Shown here: piece by piece, positions 52,810 to 61,463 of the stretch
How positions within the stretch are numbered: the first letter of the stretch is position 1
How the letters are laid out: each line of letters opens with the position of its first letter
Assembly: GCA_963730535.1 (NCBI GenBank)
Contig: CAVSRU010000012.1
Coordinates: 248,001-312,000, forward strand
DNA: 64,000 nucleotides
Direction of reading: 5' to 3'
Source: DASSUW01 sp963730535
GTDB lineage: Bacteria > Actinomycetota > Thermoleophilia > Solirubrobacterales > Solirubrobacteraceae
Position numbers and translations under genes: made by a program
Notes under the pieces: generated by a model
What the model saw: only the letters and a program-made list of their open reading frames with translations
Told to the model about the DNA's origin: nothing
Databases searched by the model: none

Positions 52810-53835
52810 ATGACGACCTCGATCGGAATCCTCACCAGCGGCGGCGACGCCCCCGGCATGAATGCCGTGATCGCGAGCGCGTGCGAGCGGATCGAGGAGC
52901 GCGGCGAGCGCGCGTACGGGGTCCTCGGCGGCTTCGCCGGCCTCGCGAGCCGCCGGATGGAGCCGATCACTGCCGCGCAGGCCGGCGAGCACAGGGCCGA
53001 GCCGGGCACCTGGCTCGGATCGAGCCGCTGGCCCGAGATGCGCGAGCCGGTGGGCCGCCGTGCCTGCCTCGAGGCCCTTCAGGCGGCCGGCATCGAAGCG
53101 CTGCTCGTCATCGGCGGCGACGGCTCCGCGCGTGGAGCGGCGGCGCTGGCCGCCGAGTTCGACGAGGTCACCCGGAACGCGGGTTCGCCGGGTCGCGCCG
53201 GCGACCCGTCACGAGTTTCGCCGCAGCGCACCTCGCGCCTTTCCCTCGCCGTCGTGCCCGCCACGATCGATCGCAACTTCGAGGGGTCGGAGCTGACGAT
53301 CGGCATGGACTCCGCCGTCGCGCTCGCCGTCGACATGATCGAGCGGCTGCGGATCACCGGCCGCTCGGTGCCGGGGCGCGCGTTCGTGATCCAGACGCTC
53401 GGCGCGCCGCACGGGTTCCTCGCCGAGGCCGTGGCCGCCGCCGCCGGGATCGAGGACGTGATCGTGCCCGAGCGGCCCACGGACCTCGACGCGCTCGCGG
53501 ACCGCCTGCGCGAGCTGGCCGCCACCGGGCCCGCGATCGCCGTGATGTCGGAGGCCGCGGGCGACGCGGTACGGGTCACCGAGGCCCTGGCGCCCCGGAC
53601 CGGCCTCCGCGTGCACCCCACGATCCTCGGGCACGCACAGCGCGCCGCGACGCCGTCCCCGCTCGACCTCGCGCTCGGCGAGGCGGCCGGCCGGACCGCG
53701 GTCGATGCGCTGCTGGGCGGCGAGTCGGCGGTCGTCTCCCTCGCCGCCGACGGCACCGTCGCCACCTCCCCGCTGCCGACCCCGGCGCCTCTCCTCTCCA
53801 CCGCTTCGACCGACACCCAAGGAGCCCGCACGTGA
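52810..53835 (+). CDS. Divergent phosphofructokinase-family kinase
   Basis: This 341-residue protein is PfkA-like: LTSGGDAPGMNAVI at the start, IGGDGSARGA near 98, VPATIDRNFEGSELTIGMD near 150 and ILGHAQRAATPSP near 278. Compared by eye with E. coli PfkA, the catalytic Asp127 is kept, but PGTIDND reads PATIDRN, the MGRHAG motif (Arg171) reads LGAPHG, and the position of Arg243 is His. The changes sit at the substrate side, so it may act on a sugar phosphate other than fructose 6-phosphate. The stop overlaps the GTG of the aldolase. Confidence 0.83.
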   Translation: MTTSIGILTSGGDAPGMNAVIASACERIEERGERAYGVLGGFAGLASRRMEPITAAQAGEHRAEPGTWLGSSRWPEMREPVGRRACLEALQAAGIEALLVIGGDGSARGAAALAAEFDEVTRNAGSPGRAGDPSRVSPQRTSRLSLAVVPATIDRNFEGSELTIGMDSAVALAVDMIERLRITGRSVPGRAFVIQTLGAPHGFLAEAVAAAAGIEDVIVPERPTDLDALADRLRELAATGPAIAVMSEAAGDAVRVTEALAPRTGLRVHPTILGHAQRAATPSPLDLALGEAAGRTAVDALLGGESAVVSLAADGTVATSPLPTPAPLLSTASTDTQGART

Positions 53836-54710
53836 CCCCCGGCTACGACCAGTCCCTGTACATCCTCGCCTTCGACCACCGAACCTCGTTCCAGACGAAG
53901 CTGTTCGGCATCGAGGGAACGCCGACCGCGGAGGAACGCGATCAGATCCGGGAGGCCAAGCGGATCATCCTCGACGGCCTGCTGGCCGCCGCCGACTCGG
54001 CGCCCGCCGGCACGGTCGGCGCGCTCGTCGACGAGGAGAACGGCGCCGCCGTCGCCCGCGCCGCGAAGGAGCACGGGCTCCCGGTCGCGATGGCCGCCGA
54101 GCGCAGCTCGGTCCCCGAGTTCGACTTCGAGTACGGGGAGGACTTCGGGGGCCACATCGAGGCGTTCGAGCCCGACTTCGTGAAGATCCTCGCCCGCTAC
54201 AACCCCGAGGGCGACCGCGAGCTCAACCGCCGCCAGGCGCAGCGGCTGGCGCGCCTCTCGGACTACCTCGCCCCGCGCGAGACCAAGTACCTGTTCGAGC
54301 TGATCGTGCCGCTCGAGACCGATCAGGAGGCCGCCCGCGCCCAGCTGGTCGCGACCGCGATCGGCGAGCTCCAGGCCGCGGGAGTCGAGCCGGACATCTG
54401 GAAGGTGGAGGGCCTCGACACCGCCGACGACTTCCGGCTGGTCGCCGGCGCCGCGCGCGCGGACGGCCGGGACGGTGTCGGTTGCGTGGTGCTCGGCGCC
54501 GGCGCGGACGAGGCGACGGTCGCGAACTGGCTCCGCCAGGCGGCCACCGTCGACGGGTTCATCGGCTTCGCCATCGGGCGCACGATCTTCTGGGACGCCC
54601 TCAAGGGCTGGCTCGCCGGCGACCACGACCGCGAGACCGCGGTCGACGTGATCGCCGGCAACTACCGCCGCACGATCGAGCTGTACGAGAGCGCGGCGGC
54701 CACCGCCTGA
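53832..54710 (+). CDS. DUF2090-type class I aldolase-like protein
   Basis: This 292-residue protein starts LYILAFDHRTSFQTKLFG, the same opening as the DUF2090 domain fused to IolC in inositol catabolism. A candidate Schiff-base lysine lies in DIWKVEGLD near residue 197, followed by a TIM-barrel-like end. It should cleave or form a phosphorylated sugar by an aldolase mechanism. The GTG is coupled to the phosphofructokinase-like gene, so the pair could phosphorylate and cleave the same sugar. The exact substrate is unknown. Confidence 0.8.
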   Translation: MTPGYDQSLYILAFDHRTSFQTKLFGIEGTPTAEERDQIREAKRIILDGLLAAADSAPAGTVGALVDEENGAAVARAAKEHGLPVAMAAERSSVPEFDFEYGEDFGGHIEAFEPDFVKILARYNPEGDRELNRRQAQRLARLSDYLAPRETKYLFELIVPLETDQEAARAQLVATAIGELQAAGVEPDIWKVEGLDTADDFRLVAGAARADGRDGVGCVVLGAGADEATVANWLRQAATVDGFIGFAIGRTIFWDALKGWLAGDHDRETAVDVIAGNYRRTIELYESAAATA

Positions 54711-54712
54711 CC

Positions 54713-56119
54713 TCAGGCCGCCGGCGCAGGCACCTGGTCGGCGGAGGCATACACCCCCGCGGCGACGCCTCCGAGGAGCGCGGCGCCGCGGGCCGTCGCC
54801 TCCTGGACGGGCGACCACTCGATCGGGCCGAGGCGCTCCTCCTTCACCGCTCGGGCAGCGGCCCCGCGAACGCCGCCGCCGGTCCCCACGATCCGCAGCC
54901 GGGGCCCGCTGAACGCGTCGCTGCGGGCGAGCGTCGCCCGGCTGAGCTCGGCGCCGGCCTCGAGGGCGGCACGCCACACGTGCGCGGGCGTCGTGCCCGG
55001 CGTGATCCCGTGGATGGCCAGCGGAGCAGTCCCTCCGGCGCCCTCGAGGCGCAGTCCCGAGCGGCCGAGCTCGGCCGCCGCCTCGGTCAGCGCGTCCCTG
55101 TCCCCCTCCCCGTCGACCCCGAGCAGCTGGAGGATCGAGGCGAGCGTGACGCTGAGCTCGTTGCCGCTGATCAGGGTCCAGCGGTCGCGCAGGACATGCC
55201 ACCCGACGGTGACGCCGCCCGCCACCGCCTCGGCGACCCGATCGGGCTCCAGGTGCGCGGCGACCGTGCGGACGAAGACGTCCGCGGTGCCCGCCGAGTG
55301 CAGCACGTCACCTTCGCCGCACGCCCCCGCGCCGACCGTCGCCGCGACGTGGTCGTGACCCGCCACCGCGACGACCGCGCCGCGCGCCGCCGGCAGCTCG
55401 TCGCCGGCGCGGCCGAGCGCCGTCCCGGCCTGGACCGGCTCGGCCAGGAACCCCTCCCCCACGCCGAGCCACTCGACCGCGTCCGGCCACCAGGCCTGCC
55501 GGCCGAGCTCGAGCAGACCGGTACGGGAGGCGAGCGAGAGCTCGGCGACGTCGGGGGCGCCGAGCGAGTGCGCGACCCACTCCGGGACGCCCAGCCAACG
55601 CGCCGCCTCCGCGAAGGCGTCGAGATGCGCGCGCTGCCAGGCCAGCTTCGACAGCGAGCACAGCGCCGACGCCGGCAGGCCGGTCCGCCTCGCGAACTCC
55701 TGCCCGCCGAACGCGGCCTCGATCGCGCGGGCCTCGTCCGCGCCGCGGCCGTCGTGCCAGGCGATCGCGGGCCCCACCGGCCGGCCGCGCGCGTCGATCA
55801 GCACGCCGGTCTCTGCCATCCCCGCGATGCCGACCGCCGCGACCGTCCCCGCGCCGGCGCCGGCGATCGCCTCGCCGGCGGCACGGTGGGCCGTTCGGAC
55901 GAGCGCCTCCGGGTCGATCTCCGCCCCCGTGGCGACCGCCGTCCACGGCGTCCGCACCCGCGACTGCGCGCGCTCCCGGCCGTCGGCGTCGAGCACGACC
56001 GCCTTGCAGTAGGTCGTGCCGACGTCGATGCCGAGGAGCAGCTCAGCCTGGATCCGCCGATGGCCGGTGGATGTGTCGGCGCCAGGGGCCGAGTCAGAGT
56101 CGATTGGCCGCGCATCCAT
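54713..56119 (-). CDS. FGGY-family carbohydrate kinase
   Basis: This FGGY-family kinase of about 468 residues has an N-terminal lobe LLLGIDVGTTYCKAVVLD near residue 26, IAGMAETG and AIAWHDGRG, and a C-terminal VVAVAGHDHVAATVGAGA, RIVGTGGGVRGAAARAVKEE. It phosphorylates a polyol or ketose. The ATG at 56119 leaves about 25 extra residues before the fold; an internal start is possible. The gene is convergent with the DUF2090 aldolase and follows the LacD-like aldolase by about 85 bp. Confidence 0.85.
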   Translation of the reverse strand: MDARPIDSDSAPGADTSTGHRRIQAELLLGIDVGTTYCKAVVLDADGRERAQSRVRTPWTAVATGAEIDPEALVRTAHRAAGEAIAGAGAGTVAAVGIAGMAETGVLIDARGRPVGPAIAWHDGRGADEARAIEAAFGGQEFARRTGLPASALCSLSKLAWQRAHLDAFAEAARWLGVPEWVAHSLGAPDVAELSLASRTGLLELGRQAWWPDAVEWLGVGEGFLAEPVQAGTALGRAGDELPAARGAVVAVAGHDHVAATVGAGACGEGDVLHSAGTADVFVRTVAAHLEPDRVAEAVAGGVTVGWHVLRDRWTLISGNELSVTLASILQLLGVDGEGDRDALTEAAAELGRSGLRLEGAGGTAPLAIHGITPGTTPAHVWRAALEAGAELSRATLARSDAFSGPRLRIVGTGGGVRGAAARAVKEERLGPIEWSPVQEATARGAALLGGVAAGVYASADQVPAPAA

Positions 56120-56204
56120 GTGGTGGGCCACCTGGTTCGCGGCCGATTGGCTCTGGCGAACGCATCCTGGTGGCGACACGCCGCCGGGATCGGTGGATTC
56201 GGGC

Positions 56205-57107
56205 TCAGGCACGCTCGACGATCCGCAGCATGTCCTCCATCCGCCGGCGGGCGACCTCGTCGAGGAACCGGCGGCGCTCCGCAGCCGGGCGGCCCACCGC
56301 CTCCTTCCACAGCGAGCGCCCGGCGATGAAGCCGTCGCACCCGCCGTCCATCGCCGCGCGCAGCTGGTCGCAGAACGCCTCGTGGTCGACGCCGGCCGAG
56401 AGGACGGCCCACGGCACGTCGAGCGCATCGGTGACGCGGCGGCACGCCTCCGGGCTGCCGGGATACTCGAGCTTGAGCACCTTGGCGCCGCACTCCTGGA
56501 GCAGCACGGCGCCCTCGACGATGACGTCCTCGCGCCGGGCGGCGAACGCCTCGGGGCTCTCGTCGTCGAGGCGGTAGGTCATGAGCTCCATCACGCACAG
56601 CAGGTCGTTGCGGCTGCAGTCCTCGAGCGCGGTTCGCACCATCTGGGCCGTCCCGCCGTCGAGGTCCTCGCGGTCTGCGCGCAGGAACACCATCACCTTG
56701 GCGGCGTCGCCGCCGCGCGCCCGCGCGCCGGCGGCGCCCAGGTCGGGGATGAGCTCGGAGCGCCGCAGCCCGTCCTCCATCGCGTGGCCGTCGGCCTCGA
56801 TCCGCACGAGCAGACCGACGTCGCGCGCCAGCAGGTCGCGGTCGACGATGTCCGGCAGCGACACGTCGGGGTCGAGCAGCACGGCGCTGGCGTCACGGCC
56901 GACCGTGTCGACGAGATCGGCCTTGAACGCGCGCTGCTCCTCGGGCGTGCTCGGCAGCCCGAGGGCGTCGAGCATGTCGACCAGCGGCTGGCCGTGGTCG
57001 GCCGCGATGACCGCGAAGCGCCCGTCCGTGGTCGAGATCTGCTGGAGCGCGCGTCGCTCGGCGGTCGTCGGCGCGGTGACGGGGTGTGTCACATCAAGGG
57101 GAGCCAC
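56205..57107 (-). CDS. LacD/YihT-like class I aldolase
   Basis: This 300-residue protein from GTG 57107 opens with FAVIAADHGQPLVDML (near residue 28) and continues VLLDPDVSLPDI. The likely Schiff-base lysine is in GAKVLKLEYPG near 206, and AGVDHEAF lies near 230. The pattern is that of tagatose-bisphosphate and sulfofructose-phosphate aldolases. AAAGGACGATT precedes the GTG as ribosome site; an alternative GTG is 57092. It is divergent from the SorC-type regulator, which probably controls it. Confidence 0.83.
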   Translation of the reverse strand: MAPLDVTHPVTAPTTAERRALQQISTTDGRFAVIAADHGQPLVDMLDALGLPSTPEEQRAFKADLVDTVGRDASAVLLDPDVSLPDIVDRDLLARDVGLLVRIEADGHAMEDGLRRSELIPDLGAAGARARGGDAAKVMVFLRADREDLDGGTAQMVRTALEDCSRNDLLCVMELMTYRLDDESPEAFAARREDVIVEGAVLLQECGAKVLKLEYPGSPEACRRVTDALDVPWAVLSAGVDHEAFCDQLRAAMDGGCDGFIAGRSLWKEAVGRPAAERRRFLDEVARRRMEDMLRIVERA

Positions 57108-57166
57108 GGGGAATCGTCCTTTGCTGGGTTGTCGTGCACATCTGCTCGCATGTATTGTATGCACAC

Positions 57167-58114
57167 TTGTCCACACCCTCTGAAAGCGCGCTGGTCGCGG
57201 CGGCCGAGCTCTACTACCGCGAGCAGCTCTCCCAGCACGAGATCGCCACGCGGCTCGGCGTGTCGCGCTCGACGGTCTCCCGCATGCTCCAGCTCGCGCG
57301 CGAGCAGGGCATCGTCCGCATCGAGATACACCGTCCGGAATCGGACGGGGCGCGGTCACCGGAGCAGCTTGCCGACGCGCTGCGGTCGGCGCTCGGCCTC
57401 CGGCGCGTCGTGGTCGTGCCGCCGGCGCCGCGCGGCGGCGTGCAGCCGCTCGTGGCCCCGGCCCTGGCCGAGGTCGCGGCGCTCGGGCTCCGGCCCGGCG
57501 ACGCGCTGGCCGTCTCGTGGGGCCGGACGGTGCTCGAGCTGGCGCGGGCGCGACGGTGGCCGCCGCTTCCGGGCGTCCTGCTCGTGCCCGCCATCGCCGG
57601 CTTCGAGGAGCGCGACGCCCGCTTCCAGACGAACGACATCGCGCGCCGCGTCGCCGACGCCAGCGGCGCCGACGTCAGCCTGATCCACGCCCCCGCCGTG
57701 CCGTCGGCGCGGCTGCGACGGTCGCTGCTGGCGGACGAGGACATCAGCGGCCGCCTGGCCGTCTGGGACCGCCTGGCGGCGGCGCTCGTCGGCGTCGGCC
57801 CGCCGCTGGCGGAGGCCGACACCGGCCCCGCCCACGTCATGGCCGCGGCAGGCGAGCTGCGCGGCGCCGCGGGCGACGTGGTCTCCCGCTACTTCGACGT
57901 CGAGGGGCGACCGGTGACGTTCGCCGGCGAGCGGCTCCTGCTCGGCGTCTCGCGCGAGCAGCTGCGCAGCGCGGGCACGGTGATCGCGGTCGCGGCGGGG
58001 TCCGCGAAGGGCACCTCGATCGTCGGCGCCGCCCGCGCCGGCCTGATCGACGTGCTCGTCACCGACGAGGCGACCGCCGGCGCCGCCCTCACCTCAATGG
58101 AGTCGCGGCCGTGA
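57167..58114 (+). CDS. SorC/DeoR-type sugar-binding regulator
   Basis: This regulator has about 315 residues. The helix-turn-helix is ELYYREQLSQHEIATRLGVSRSTVSRML near the N terminus, followed by a SorC/CggR-type sugar-phosphate domain (GLRPGDALAVSWGRTV, LLVPAIAGFEERDARFQTN). The start is uncertain: TTG 57167, TTG 57155 and GTG 57134 are in frame, with no ribosome site at any, so a leaderless transcript is possible. The stop overlaps the GTG of the PfkB gene. It probably senses an intermediate of the surrounding pathway. Confidence 0.85.
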   Translation: MSTPSESALVAAAELYYREQLSQHEIATRLGVSRSTVSRMLQLAREQGIVRIEIHRPESDGARSPEQLADALRSALGLRRVVVVPPAPRGGVQPLVAPALAEVAALGLRPGDALAVSWGRTVLELARARRWPPLPGVLLVPAIAGFEERDARFQTNDIARRVADASGADVSLIHAPAVPSARLRRSLLADEDISGRLAVWDRLAAALVGVGPPLAEADTGPAHVMAAAGELRGAAGDVVSRYFDVEGRPVTFAGERLLLGVSREQLRSAGTVIAVAAGSAKGTSIVGAARAGLIDVLVTDEATAGAALTSMESRP

Positions 58115-58971
58115 TCCTGTCCGTCGGCGAGGCGCTGGTCGAGATCATGCGGCCCCGCCCCGGCATCCCGCTCGACCGGCCCGACACGTTCGTCGGCCCG
58201 CTCGCCAGCGGGGCGCCCGCCATCTTCGCGAGCGTCGCGGCCCGGCGCGGGGCGTCGACCGCGCTGTGCGCGGTGGTGGGCGACGATCCGTTCGGCGCGC
58301 TGATGCGGCGGCGACTGGAGCAGGACGGCGTGGACGTCGCCCAGGTGCGCGCGGAGCCCGGTGCCCCCACGGGCTGCGCGTTCGTCGCCTATGCGGGCGA
58401 CGGCACCCGCTCGTTCGTCTTCCATGTCGGGGCGGCGGCGCTGCTCGCCGCGGCCGACCTCGGCGACCTCCCGGAGCGCGCGGCGTGGCTGCACGTGTCC
58501 GGCTCGTCGCTGGCCCTGGCGCCGTCGCTGGCCGACGCGGTGGAGACCGCGTCCGCGCGCGTGCACGCCGCCGGCGGGCGGATCAGCCTCGATCCCAACC
58601 TGCGCCCGGAGGCGCTCGGGCCCGACCTCGCCGAGCGGCTGGCGCGCATCGCCGGCCGCGCGGCGGTGCTCCTGCCCTCGGAGGGCGAGCTCGCCACCCT
58701 CGGTCTCGACGACTCGGCGGCACCGGTCGTCTGCACGACGCTCGGCGCCGCCGGCGTCCGGGTGCGCGCCGGCGCCCGGGAGGAGACGATCGCCGCCCCC
58801 GCCGTCGACGAGGTCGACCCGACCGGCGCGGGAGACTCGTTCGCGGCCGCCTTCGCCGTCGCGACGCTCGCCGGAGCGGACCCGGTCGAGGCCGCCCGCG
58901 AGGCCGTCGAGGTCGCCGCCGAAGGTGTCCGTCACCTGGGGCCGATGGAGGCCCCGGTCACCCGCCGCTGA
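58111..58971 (+). CDS. PfkB-family carbohydrate kinase
   Basis: This ribokinase-type enzyme of 286 residues opens with VGEALVEIMRPRPG, has GDDPFGALMRRRLEQDGVDV near residue 52, and the PfkB signature DPTGAGDSFAAAFAVA near 232 with catalytic Asp. It phosphorylates a sugar hydroxyl. GTG 58111 overlaps the regulator stop. With the FGGY and ROK kinases this gives the cluster three sugar kinases of different families. A hairpin follows. Confidence 0.87.
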   Translation: MILSVGEALVEIMRPRPGIPLDRPDTFVGPLASGAPAIFASVAARRGASTALCAVVGDDPFGALMRRRLEQDGVDVAQVRAEPGAPTGCAFVAYAGDGTRSFVFHVGAAALLAAADLGDLPERAAWLHVSGSSLALAPSLADAVETASARVHAAGGRISLDPNLRPEALGPDLAERLARIAGRAAVLLPSEGELATLGLDDSAAPVVCTTLGAAGVRVRAGAREETIAAPAVDEVDPTGAGDSFAAAFAVATLAGADPVEAAREAVEVAAEGVRHLGPMEAPVTRR

Positions 58972-58991
58972 GAGCGCCGGGTCGAGGGCGG

Positions 58992-59011
58992 CGGGCGCCC
59001 GGGGGCGCCCG
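58992..59011. terminator. Hairpin between PfkB and CBS genes
   Basis: CGGGCGCC (58992-58999) pairs with GGCGCCCG (59004-59011) over a 4-base loop, between convergent genes. A terminator role is inferred. Confidence 0.5.
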
Positions 59012-59026
59012 GCTCGCCTACGACTC

Positions 59027-59458
59027 CTACGGTGCGGCGGAGATCGCCTCCACCAGGTCGCCGACCTTCTCCTCGTCGACGTTGGTGGCGATGTCCGCCT
59101 GGCTGACGATGCCCACCAGCCGCCGGTCGTCGATCACCGGCAACCGTCGGACCTTGTGGTCGATCATCGTGCGCAGCGCTTCGTCGACCGAGTCGTCGGC
59201 GCCGACCGTGACCGTCTGCCCGTCGCCCTGCCCGAGCTCGCCCGCGCGGGTGGAGGCGGGGTCCTTGCCCTGGGCCAGCCCGCGGACCACGATGTCCCGG
59301 TCGGTGAGCATGCCCTTGAGGCGGTCGTCCTCGCCGCAGATCGGCAGCGCGCCGACGTCGAGCTCGGCGAGCTTGCGCGCCCCGTCGAGAAGCGTCTCGT
59401 TCTCACCGACGCACGTGACGTCGGTGCTCATGATGTCCCGGACCTTCTTGTCCGACAT
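59027..59458 (-). CDS. Tandem CBS-domain protein
   Basis: This 143-residue protein is made of two CBS modules: VRDIMSTDVTCVGENETLLDG ... ICGEDDRLKGMLTDRDIVV and VGADDSVDEALRTMIDHKVRRLPVIDDRRLVGIVSQADI. Such stand-alone proteins bind adenosine nucleotides and act as energy or redox sensors. ATG 59458 is preceded by AGGAG. It is not coupled to the flanking genes. Confidence 0.88.
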   Translation of the reverse strand: MSDKKVRDIMSTDVTCVGENETLLDGARKLAELDVGALPICGEDDRLKGMLTDRDIVVRGLAQGKDPASTRAGELGQGDGQTVTVGADDSVDEALRTMIDHKVRRLPVIDDRRLVGIVSQADIATNVDEEKVGDLVEAISAAP

Positions 59459-59551
59459 GGCGTTTCTCCTTCGTTCTTCGAGCCTTTGTCGTCTTGCGGC
59501 TACCCGAAGCGGCGGGGTCGGACACGCTCCGGCCGTAGAGTGCCGCCCGGC

Positions 59552-60611
59552 ATGGAATCGCCGCGCGACAGCACCGATGGCCGTCGCGTCCCGCCGTCCG
59601 CGCGGCGGCCGACCATGCGCGAGGTCGCCGCGCTCGCCGAGGTGAGCCTGAGCACCGTCTCGCGCGTCGTCAACGGGAGCCCGCCGGTAGCCGCGGAGCT
59701 CGCCCGGCGGGTCGAGCAGGCGGTGGAGATCCTCGGCTACCGCCACGACCAGATCGCCGGCAGCCTGCGGCGCGCCAACCGGGCGTCGGCGACGATCGGG
59801 CTCGTCTTCGAGGACGTGGCGAACCCGTTCTTCTCGCTCGTCCACAGGGCGGTCGAGGACGTCGCCGCCCCGCGGTCCGTGCTGACGCTCGCGGGCAGCT
59901 CCGACGAGGACCCGGTGCGCGAGCGCGAGCTCACCGAGGGGTTGCTGGCGCGCCGGGTCGACGGCCTGATCGTCGTCCCCACTCCCGGCGACCACTCCTA
60001 CCTCGAGCGCGACGTGGCGGCCGGCGTGGCGCTCGTGTTCGTCGATCGCCCGCCGGAGGGCGTCGACGCCGACTCCGTCGTGTCGGCCAACTTCGAGGGC
60101 GCGCGCAGCGCACGTCTCGCACCTGATCGCCCAGGGCCACCGCCGGATCGGGTTCGTCGGCGACCAGCCGGACATCTACACGGCCGCCGAGCGCCTGCGC
60201 GGCTTCCGCGCGGCACTCGCCGAGCACGGGATCGCGGAGGATCCCGACCTGATCGGGCACCCGAGCTTCCGGGCCACCGACGCCGAGGCCGTGACGGCGA
60301 AGCTGCTCGAGGGCCCCGCTCCCCCCACCGCGATCTTCAGCGCCCAGAACCTGATCACGGTGGGCGCCATGCGGACGGTCCACCGGCTCGGCGTCCAGCG
60401 CTCGATCGCGTTCGTGGGGTTCGACGACCTGCCGCTCGCCGACGTCGTCGATCCCGGGATCACCGTCGTCGCGCAGGACCCGTACGGCATCGGCCGGCAG
60501 GCCGCGGAGCTGATGTTCTCGCGCATGGACGGCTACCACGGCCCGTCGCGGCATGTGACGCTCGCGACGCCGCTCATCCAGCGCGGATCGGGCGAGATCC
60601 CGCCTCCCTGA
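59552..60611 (+). pseudogene. LacI-family repressor with single-base frameshift
   Basis: The first frame (ATG 59552) encodes the LacI helix-turn-helix PTMREVAALAEVSLSTVSRVVNGSPPVA and the start of the sugar-binding domain, then goes out of frame near 60111 (ARSARLAPD). Removing one A from GCGCACGTCTCG restores AVSHLIAQGHRRIGF and continues to the normal end at 60611 (HVTLATPLIQRGSG). The whole protein would be about 350 residues. Either a sequence error or recent inactivation. Confidence 0.83.
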
Positions 60612-60643
60612 CGCGGGCGGCGCAGGCGTCATAGTCATCCGCG

Positions 60644-61459
60644 ATGCTCGCCGCCGCGCTGCTCGCCGCCTACGCGATCCCGTACTGGGTGCGGGCGCGC
60701 ACGCTCGCGCGGCGCGGACGGCCGGTGCCGCGGTGGCGGATCGCGTGCTTCGGCGCGGGGATCGCCGTGCTGGCGATCGCGGTCAGCCCGCCGGTGCTCG
60801 ACCTCGCGGGCTCCACGTTCGTCGCCCACATGACCGAGCACCTCCTGATCGCCGACGTGGCCGCGGTGCTGCTCGTGCTGGGTCTCACCGGTCCGGTGCT
60901 CGCCCCGCTGCTGCGCGTGCGCGCGATCGACCGGCTGCGCGCTCTCGGCCACCCGGTGCCGGCCTTCCTGCTGTGGGCGGCCAACCTCTACCTCTGGCAC
61001 CTGTCGTGGGCGTACGAGGGCGCGCTCGGGAACGACTTCGTCCATGCCGCCCAGCATCTGCTGTTCCTGCTCGTCGGCATCAACCTGTGGATGCCGCTGT
61101 TCGGGCCGTTCCCCAAGCCCGAGTGGTTCGGCACGGCCGCCCAGCTCGGGTACGTCGTCATCGTCCGCCTCACCGGGGCGGTGCTCGCGAACGTGTTCGT
61201 GTGGTCCGGGACGGCGTTCTACGGCTGGTACGGCGACCTCGCCGACCAGAGCGCGGCGGGCGCGGTGATGATGGTCGAGGAGAGCCTCGTGACCGTCGCG
61301 CTCTTCGGGTGGCTGTTCATGAAGTGGATGCGCGAGGGCGACGAGCGCCAGGAGATCCTCGAGCTGGCCGGCGCCCGCGGGATCGAGCTCGACGAGCGGC
61401 GCGTCGCCCGCGCGGTGGCCGCCGGGCGCGGAGCCGAGCTGCGGCGCCGGCTGGTGTGA
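60644..61459 (+). CDS. ctaG: Cytochrome c oxidase assembly protein CtaG (caa3 type)
   Basis: This 271-residue polytopic protein has about seven helices with the caa3_CtaG pattern: FVAHMTEHLLIADVAAVLLVLG near residue 64, ANLYLWHLSWAYEGAL and HAAQHLLFLLVGINLWMPLFG. Conserved histidines in the helices probably bind copper or heme during oxidase assembly. The C-terminal 50 residues are charged and cytoplasmic. No oxidase subunits are adjacent. Confidence 0.87.
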   Translation: MLAAALLAAYAIPYWVRARTLARRGRPVPRWRIACFGAGIAVLAIAVSPPVLDLAGSTFVAHMTEHLLIADVAAVLLVLGLTGPVLAPLLRVRAIDRLRALGHPVPAFLLWAANLYLWHLSWAYEGALGNDFVHAAQHLLFLLVGINLWMPLFGPFPKPEWFGTAAQLGYVVIVRLTGAVLANVFVWSGTAFYGWYGDLADQSAAGAVMMVEESLVTVALFGWLFMKWMREGDERQEILELAGARGIELDERRVARAVAAGRGAELRRRLV

Positions 61460-61463
61460 CCGG

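Noticed and set aside
47818..58971. Sulfoquinovose (sulfoglycolysis) cluster, because of the YihT-like aldolase
   Set aside because: No sulfoquinovosidase, isomerase or sulfolactaldehyde enzyme is present, so the substrate is left open.
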